NCBI GenBank assembly: GCA_051745935.1
Contig: JBNJEM010000066.1
Location: 1-19,937 of the forward strand
Length of the DNA: 19,937 bases
Reading direction: 5' to 3'
Source of the DNA: JBNJEM01 sp051745935
GTDB taxonomy: Bacteria; Planctomycetota; Planctomycetia; Pirellulales; Pirellulaceae
The notes under the pieces were generated by a model. That model was not told the origin of the DNA. It did no database searches and saw nothing but the letters and a program-made list of their open reading frames with translations. Positions 15,207 through 19,937 of the stretch are shown in pieces (the first letter of the stretch is position 1; every line of letters begins with the position of its first letter). A program made the position numbers and the translations under genes.

Positions 15207-16205
15207 TCACGTGGACGGCTGCTTCAACGCCGCGCCCAGGCGTCGCATGCCTTCAGCGGTTGAAATGGGGGGATCGTAACCAAAATCGCGGCGAGCGCGA
15301 CTCATGTCGAAGTAATGGGACGTGGAGAGCTGGGCGGCTAGGAAGCGGGTCATGGGCGGTTCACGCTTGAGTCGCAGCAGGCCATAAACCAACTCCATGA
15401 CCGCCCCCACCCGCCAAGCGGTGGCGCGGGAGATGTTTTTCTCCAATGGGGGCAGCTCGGCCAACGCCAAAAGTTGGTTGATCCATTGCCAGCAGTTCAC
15501 CGGTTCACCTTGGCTGATGAAGTAAGCTCGTCCGCGGACGGGAGAATCAGCGGACAGATGATCCGCCGCCTGTAGATGAGCCAGCGCGGCGTTCTCTATA
15601 TAAACCATGTCGATGAGGTTCGTGCCGTCGCCAATTTGCATGAGACGCCCCCGCCGGGCTCGATCAAGCAACCGGGGCACGAGATGGGGGTCCCGGGGGC
15701 CCCAAATCAAATGGGGCCGCAACGCGCAGGTTCGCAGCCGACCCTGTCCGTCGGCCGCCAATACCGCCTGTTCCGCCAGCGCTTTGGAATGGGGATAGTG
15801 ACACAACCATCGGGCTGGATACGGTGCCGATTCGTCCACGCCGTTCTGATCGCCGCCGTCAAACGTGACGCTGGGACTACTCGTAAAGATCAGTCTCTCG
15901 ACGCCTTGGTCCAGGCAGCCGGCAAGAATGTTTTCCGTGCCTCGCGTGTTGATCGAATGGAAATGATCCCAGGAGCCCCAAATGCCAGCGACCGCCGCCG
16001 TGTGGAACACCGTATCGATCCCCTCCAACGCCTCGCGAACCTTGGGAGCGTTTCGCACGTCGGCCTGGACCGATTCCACGCCCAGACGTTCCAATTCGGG
16101 ATACGATTTGCGGGAAAGGCCACGTACGGCCACCCCCCGCCCCACCAATTCTCGGGCAATCTCGAATCCCAGGAATCCTCCCGCGCCGGTTACCAAAGCT
16201 TTCAA
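15207..16205 (-). CDS. oleD: OleD-like NAD(P)-dependent 2-alkyl-3-ketoalkanoate reductase
   Basis: 332 aa. The start is taken as TTG at 16205 because GAGGTG (plus 16212-16217) lies six bases upstream and the product then begins MKALVTGAGGFLG, like other family members; a TTG at 16226 is possible. The protein is an extended short-chain dehydrogenase of the 3-beta-HSD/epimerase type. TGAGGFLG (residues 6-13) is the dinucleotide-binding loop, VFHTAAVAG follows strand 4, FTSSPSV carries the catalytic Ser region, and YPHSK (Y137, K141) is the active pair. OleD reduces the 2-alkyl-3-oxo acid made by OleA to the beta-hydroxy acid that OleC uses. The nearby oleC supports this reading; a sterol or sugar-nucleotide enzyme is the alternative. 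The gap to the upstream membrane-protein gene is 26 bp, so they are probably co-transcribed. Confidence 0.8.
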   Translation of the reverse strand: MKALVTGAGGFLGFEIARELVGRGVAVRGLSRKSYPELERLGVESVQADVRNAPKVREALEGIDTVFHTAAVAGIWGSWDHFHSINTRGTENILAGCLDQGVERLIFTSSPSVTFDGGDQNGVDESAPYPARWLCHYPHSKALAEQAVLAADGQGRLRTCALRPHLIWGPRDPHLVPRLLDRARRGRLMQIGDGTNLIDMVYIENAALAHLQAADHLSADSPVRGRAYFISQGEPVNCWQWINQLLALAELPPLEKNISRATAWRVGAVMELVYGLLRLKREPPMTRFLAAQLSTSHYFDMSRARRDFGYDPPISTAEGMRRLGAALKQPST

Positions 16206-16231
16206 AACCCGCACCTCACGATACAAGGAAC

Positions 16232-17302
16232 TCAGGTGTCCTCAAATCCTTCAATCATGCCTGTTGGTATTTGGAACCGGAAGTACTCGGAGAGGCCTAC
16301 CGCCGCGCCAGGGAGTTTCAACCGAAAGTACTTGATCCTGGATCGATCCATGGCTTCCGGAATCATGAAAACCACGGTATCTTGCGCCGTATCCTTTGGA
16401 CCGATCGAGTCGGTGTACGATTGTCCTTCAATACGACGTACATCGTCGAATTTGAGCAGCGAGTAGGCCCGATCGTGGTTGTCGGTCAATTCGGCGACAA
16501 TCGTGCCTCCCTGGTCCGTTTCAAAGGCGTGACCATACCAGTTCTTGAAGGCCCGGGGGCGGGTTCCTCGATTATGCACTCCGATGGTGATGCCCAAAAG
16601 ATTATCATCTTGTGTATGGACGACCTGATTGGATGAGTCCTTTGCGCGCAGCGAACCATATTTCACCTGTTCGACGTGCAAGGTCACCGGGTGCTTTCGT
16701 TGCCTGTATTTGGCTGCGTCGGTCCAATGGACCGCTCCCCCCTGCTGGTTGAGGGAAGCGGCCGCCACGGTTTTGCCGCTGTCGGACGGCGACGGTGACC
16801 GAGTGAGGAAAAACGCGACGATGACCCCCGCGATACTTGCGACGCCAACAGCAAACACGGCCATGGCAATCCACCTGATCGCGGGCGTGTTGGCATCGTT
16901 CACCACGTCCTCCGTCTCGGGTTGACCAGCCGATTCCACGGGGATCATGCCTTTCTCCGAATGATCGGTGGGCTCTTGCGTTGAAGAAATCGCTAAATCG
17001 TGGGCACGCCAAGAGCGAGTTCGGGTTGGGTTGGTTTCATTGCCGAGGAATCTCGCTCCGCCCGAGGTGGAATCCACAAACGCGGAGCGAGGCCCGGCAT
17101 CTGGTGGCTCTTGCGTCACCCCCCCCGGTTGAACCACGAACGAATCGCTCAACGCGTCCGAATCGGTCTCGCCATCCGCGGCGATGGGCGCGTGAAACAC
17201 GGTGCGACAAATCTCGCATTGGAGCAACTGCCCCAAAGCCATGGCAATCTCTTTGCCCTTTCCACAGCCGGGACACCGCGCGATGAGACCACGATCAGTC
17301 AT
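16232..17302 (-). CDS. Zinc-ribbon single-pass membrane protein, unknown function
   Basis: 356 aa from ATG 17302, with GGGAGAC about 8-10 bases upstream. The N-terminus is an MJ0042-like zinc ribbon (C10, C13, C29, C32; ARCPGCGKGKEI...LLQCEIC). A polar, probably disordered stretch of about 100 residues follows. One transmembrane helix (about 143-167, WIAMAVFAVGVASIAGVIVAFFL) precedes a C-terminal domain of about 190 residues. That domain has a beta-rich pattern (VTLHVEQVKYG, LLGITIGVHNRGTRP, DTVVFMIPEAMDRSRIKYFRLKLP), recalling DUF4352/Ig-like extracellular domains with a stated guess only. The zinc ribbon should face the cytoplasm and the beta domain the periplasm. It sits between oleC and oleD on the same strand. 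I recognise no specific family. Confidence 0.75.
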   Translation of the reverse strand: MTDRGLIARCPGCGKGKEIAMALGQLLQCEICRTVFHAPIAADGETDSDALSDSFVVQPGGVTQEPPDAGPRSAFVDSTSGGARFLGNETNPTRTRSWRAHDLAISSTQEPTDHSEKGMIPVESAGQPETEDVVNDANTPAIRWIAMAVFAVGVASIAGVIVAFFLTRSPSPSDSGKTVAAASLNQQGGAVHWTDAAKYRQRKHPVTLHVEQVKYGSLRAKDSSNQVVHTQDDNLLGITIGVHNRGTRPRAFKNWYGHAFETDQGGTIVAELTDNHDRAYSLLKFDDVRRIEGQSYTDSIGPKDTAQDTVVFMIPEAMDRSRIKYFRLKLPGAAVGLSEYFRFQIPTGMIEGFEDT

Positions 17303-17444
17303 CCGGGCGAGTCTCCCATGTTCGTTGACCGGCCACCACTAGCGATTCACGAGCCTGAGGCCCTTTGCGCGACGGCCGATTCCATTGAGCTTTTGTTCCA
17401 CTCACGACTTTTCCTGATGTCCATTCGTTATAACCATTGTACGA

Positions 17445-17485
17445 TATACCGGTCGCGGATGACAAAGTCATCGGCGACCGGTATA
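17445..17485. repeat. 41-bp near-perfect palindrome at the 3' end of oleC
   Basis: Arms 17445-17463 (TATACCGGTCGCGGATGAC) and 17467-17485 are reverse complements at 18 of 19 positions with an AAA loop. The oleC stop codon (17468-17470) lies inside the distal arm, so the last codons of oleC are part of the element. It may act as a terminator or mRNA 3' stabiliser, though no T-run follows. The left arm equals the reverse complement of 11296-11314, the end of the second dispersed repeat. Confidence 0.88.
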
Positions 17486-19141
17486 ACGCTTCGCCGCCCG
17501 GATGGCCAGTTTTTCGCGGAAGATTTTGGCATTATGCCGAATATCCACCGGCAGCGATCGGTGGATTTCAACGTGTTGGATGGAACGCGTGTGGGCGTGC
17601 CGTTGAGCAATTTGTTTCAATTCCGCGATGAGTTGTTGTTTGGCCTTCGTTGAGCCGGGGCGCCGATCCGGCCAGGGTTCCACGATGAGCAAGGGCGTTT
17701 GCTGGCCCGGGGGGCCGATTCCCACCAGCGCGGATCGATACACGGCCGGGTGTTGGTTGAACACCGCTTCGCACATGACGGTAAACAGCGTGCCGTGCGC
17801 CGTTACCACCCGATGAGACGCCCGTCCACAAAACCAGAAGCGTCCGGTCCGATCGAGGTATCCCACGTCGCCCATGCGGTGCCAAAACCCACCACCGTCA
17901 GGGATCTTATGAAGGGCATTTGCGTGGGAGCTGGTGACGTATCCCGTGGTCACGACGGGCCCTCTGACGATCAGCTCCCCAATCTCGCCCGGAGGCAGCT
18001 CGGTTGCTTCGGTTACGTCGCTCAAGGGGGCATCGCTGATTGCAATGACTTTCCATTGAATGCCAGAAAAGGGGGTGCCGACGCACGTTCCATGTCCCAG
18101 GGCGGTCTGTTCAGCCGTGTCCTTCAACACTTCACTGGCCGCAATCGACGCCACTGGCAGAGCTTCCGTGGCCCCATAAGGGGTAAAAACGTCACCATCC
18201 GAATGGATCGCTTGTTTCATCCGCCGTAGCACGTGAGGCGGCACGGGGGCGCCCGCCGAGAGGACGCGCCGCACGGTGGGCAGCTGGCGTTCATGCCGCT
18301 CGCAGTACAGCCCAACCACGTTCCAGAGGGCCGGGGATCCGAAAGCCTGTGTGACGTTCCAATCGTCAATCGCCTCGATGATTTTTTCCGGATCCGCCTC
18401 AGCGGGACGGGTGGGATCCATGTCTGGAATGACCGTCGAGACCCCCATGGCACAGTTAAAAAGTGCAAAGAGCGGAAAACCGGGCAAATCAATTTCCCCG
18501 GGAGCAATCCCGTATCGCTGTTGGATCTGCTCGGCTTGCTGGGTGAAGTTTCCGTGCCGGTAGAGCACTCCTTTGGGTGGCCCCGTGCTCCCCGTGGTGA
18601 AAATAATGGCGGCTGGGTCCTCGCCTCCCGCCGACGCCATCTGATGATTCGTGAAGGGACGGCTTCGAAGTTGGCGGAGGGTTGAGCCGCCCCAAAACCA
18701 GCGACGCCCCACCGTCACGTTCAAGCGAGCCAGAGGAAATCGATGCCTGAGCACGGTTCGCACCGCTTGCGCGGGGCTGATCGCGATGAAGCCTTCCGGC
18801 CGAGCTTCTTCCAAACAGCCGATCATGCTCGCGCGCCCCATGCCCGGATCGATCAAAATGACGGTCAATCCGGCTTTGAACATGGCGAAGACCAACGAAA
18901 TGAAATCGATCCCTTGAGGGACCAACAACGCCACCCGCATCCCCGGTTGGGCTCCTCGTTCCAATAACGCCTCGGCGACCAACGTACTGTCCACGTCCAA
19001 TTCACGAAACGTGATTTGGCGATACTGGCGTTTTCCATCGCGATCGCGTCCCAGTGGTTCGGCGATAGCCATCCGCGATGGCCGCTGTTGAGCCATTTGG
19101 TGGAGCAATTGCGCGACGTTTTCGCCCGAAGGATCTGTCAT
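17468..19141 (-). CDS. oleC: OleC-like AMP-dependent beta-lactone synthetase
   Basis: 557 aa from ATG 19141; no strong SD is visible upstream. It is an ANL-superfamily adenylating enzyme. A3 FTTGSTGPPKGVLYRHG lies at residues 181-197, A5 FTPYGATEALPV at 319-330, the A7/A8 region GDVGYLDRTGRFWFCGR at 424-440, and the C-terminal AKIFREKL (538-545) carries the A10 lysine candidates. The FPLFALFNCAMGVSTVIPDM segment, the MDPTRP motif and the GSPALWNVV motif are features I associate with OleC rather than ordinary acyl-CoA ligases. OleC turns 2-alkyl-3-hydroxy acids into beta-lactones with ATP; OleB then decarboxylates these to olefins. oleD lies downstream on the same strand. The 3' end overlaps a palindrome. 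Without oleA and oleB in view, an acyl-CoA ligase role cannot be fully excluded. Confidence 0.87.
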   Translation of the reverse strand: MTDPSGENVAQLLHQMAQQRPSRMAIAEPLGRDRDGKRQYRQITFRELDVDSTLVAEALLERGAQPGMRVALLVPQGIDFISLVFAMFKAGLTVILIDPGMGRASMIGCLEEARPEGFIAISPAQAVRTVLRHRFPLARLNVTVGRRWFWGGSTLRQLRSRPFTNHQMASAGGEDPAAIIFTTGSTGPPKGVLYRHGNFTQQAEQIQQRYGIAPGEIDLPGFPLFALFNCAMGVSTVIPDMDPTRPAEADPEKIIEAIDDWNVTQAFGSPALWNVVGLYCERHERQLPTVRRVLSAGAPVPPHVLRRMKQAIHSDGDVFTPYGATEALPVASIAASEVLKDTAEQTALGHGTCVGTPFSGIQWKVIAISDAPLSDVTEATELPPGEIGELIVRGPVVTTGYVTSSHANALHKIPDGGGFWHRMGDVGYLDRTGRFWFCGRASHRVVTAHGTLFTVMCEAVFNQHPAVYRSALVGIGPPGQQTPLLIVEPWPDRRPGSTKAKQQLIAELKQIAQRHAHTRSIQHVEIHRSLPVDIRHNAKIFREKLAIRAAKRYTGRR

Positions 19142-19153
19142 GGCATTGGATGA

Positions 19154-19360
19154 TCAAAGGGTCCGCTGACGGCCGCTGAATCGGGGGGGCACATCCCACT
19201 CCGAACAATACCCCTGAACGTGCCCCGTTGGGCGACGGTTCCAGGCCCTAAGGCTTTCTTGCGCGTTACGAGTTGCCGCGGCGTCGATGTCGCCAGCGTG
19301 GATCTCGCAGACAGAATCACCAAAATCCGCCTCGGTGTCAAGCCACCGCGCGATTTGCAT
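19154..19360 (-). pseudogene. Possible 3' remnant of a gene upstream of oleC
   Basis: A minus-strand frame with coding-like codon use reads ARWLDTEADFGDSVCEIH...NRRPTGHVQGYCSEWDVP and ends with TGA at 19154-19156, only 12 bp before the oleC start. Such close spacing fits the last codons of an operon partner. Its upstream side runs into the degraded IS91 fragment near 19340. It does not obviously match an OleB C-terminus, and no family is recognised, so this could equally be a chance open frame. Confidence 0.3.
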
Positions 19361-19726
19361 ACCCGGCCCGTTTCCGAGCGGACTCTGGCCTCGCGGTTAA
19401 ACGGGCGATGTACAGCAACGCAGAGGGCGCCGAGCTGGGCGGCGAGCAACCGCTCGCCCACGGTGAGAATCGAGCGCCCACCGATCTGCATCAGTGGAGA
19501 ATAGAGAATAGAACGCGTCGCCATGGGCCATCACCACGCGGGTGAGCGGACGCGGCAGCGTGAGCATCAGGTGGTGATAGGGGATTGGCGGCAGATCCTG
19601 CTCCAGCTTTTGAGCCCACTGCTGCCGATACGCCTCCCGGCACGCGGGGCAATGCCGGTTGCCACAGGAGTTGAAGTACACGTACGTCTGCCCACAGGCG
19701 TCACACCGCCACTCGTGTTCGCCCAT
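19340..19726 (-). pseudogene. Degraded IS91-like transposase fragment
   Basis: The frame starting at 19726 encodes the IS91-type zinc-binding start: EWRCDACGQTYVYFNSCGNRHCPACREAYRQQWAQ, then PPIPYHHLMLTLPRPLTRVV. Near 19505 the family pattern leaves this frame. It continues in another minus frame as LMQIGGRSILTVGERLLAAQLGALCVAV before fading at about 19340. The catalytic HxH and Tyr regions of an HUH transposase are missing, as is the usual segment before the zinc site. This is therefore a frameshifted, truncated relic unable to transpose by itself. Confidence 0.75.
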
Positions 19727-19760
19727 GGCGGCGGTGCTCCCCGGGCTACCGGAGCGTCCG

Positions 19761-19937
19761 CCGTAGCTCGGGAATCCCTTCCCGAGACGAACCGCCGGAA
19801 TGCCCCGCCACGACCCTCGCCCGTAGCTCGGGAATCCCTTCCCGAGACGAACCGCCGGAACACCCCGCCACGACCCCCGCCCGTAGCTCGGGAATCCTTT
19901 CCCGAGACGAACCGCCGGAACACCCCGCCACGACCCC
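19761..19937. repeat. 60-bp tandem repeat array, cut by window edge
   Basis: Units at 19761-19820, 19821-19880 and 19881-19937 (57 of 60 bases) repeat with a fixed 60-bp period and few substitutions. Each unit holds a hairpin: CTCGGGAA and TTCCCGAG around a 4-base loop (first copy 19767-19786). The period is a multiple of three, so one minus frame reads a 20-aa repeat (FRRFVSGRDSRAT...), but no start or homolog supports a protein. The 20-bp segments between hairpin blocks are nearly identical in each copy, so this is not a CRISPR array. Confidence 0.9.

Noticed and set aside
19761..19937. Array with CRISPR-like period
   Set aside because: The segments between the hairpin blocks are nearly identical in every unit, so there are no spacers; it is a simple tandem repeat.

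Overview
The window looks like a chromosomal segment of a member of the Planctomycetota. This is inferred from gene content and style, not from a marker gene. It holds a secreted FGE-type sulfatase, a secreted parallel beta-helix protein, an MJ0042-like zinc-ribbon membrane protein, OleC and OleD hydrocarbon enzymes, long GC-rich gaps, and several dispersed palindromic repeats. A (Re)-citrate synthase-like aldolase and a DUF3786 protein hint at an anaerobic or microaerophilic lineage.

Layout. 1-1533 (-): sulfatase, cut by the window edge. 1945-2670 (+): DUF2238-like membrane protein. 2930-6245 (+): a tightly overlapping operon of four type III-B CRISPR effector genes, cmr1-cmr4-cmr5-cmr6, with no cas10/cmr2, cmr3, cas6, cas1/cas2 or CRISPR array in the window. 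6246-7113: gene-free, with one copy of a 93-bp dispersed repeat. 7114-9966 (+): (Re)-citrate synthase-like enzyme followed by the beta-helix protein. 9991-10134: a 144-bp nested palindrome. 10201-10448: probable small pseudogene. 10582-11181 (-): DUF3786 protein. 11217-11309: second copy of the 93-bp repeat, followed by about 0.7 kb without a convincing gene. 12050-15060 (+): an ArsR-family repressor with a promoter/operator, then an 827-aa fusion of CoA-disulfide reductase, rhodanese, TusA and DsrE-like domains (persulfide handling). 15207-19141 (-): oleC, a zinc-ribbon single-pass membrane protein, and oleD. 19154-19360 (-): an open frame that may be the tail of a gene once upstream of oleC. 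About 19340-19726 (-): a degraded IS91-like transposase. 19761-19937: 60-bp tandem repeats with a conserved hairpin, running off the window.

How the parts work together. The four Cmr proteins would form the Cmr4/Cmr5 backbone with the Cmr1/Cmr6 end of a type III-B complex, and Cmr4 keeps its candidate catalytic Asp. The Cas10-Cmr3 end is missing here, so the complex is either completed in trans, degenerate, or a Cas10-less RNA-targeting assembly. This is the most unusual feature of the window. ArsR plus the four-domain fusion form a self-contained sulfane-sulfur response and relay unit. OleC and OleD are two of the four enzymes of long-chain olefin synthesis; oleA and oleB are not present, and the upstream side of oleC is where the IS91 remnant and tandem repeats lie.
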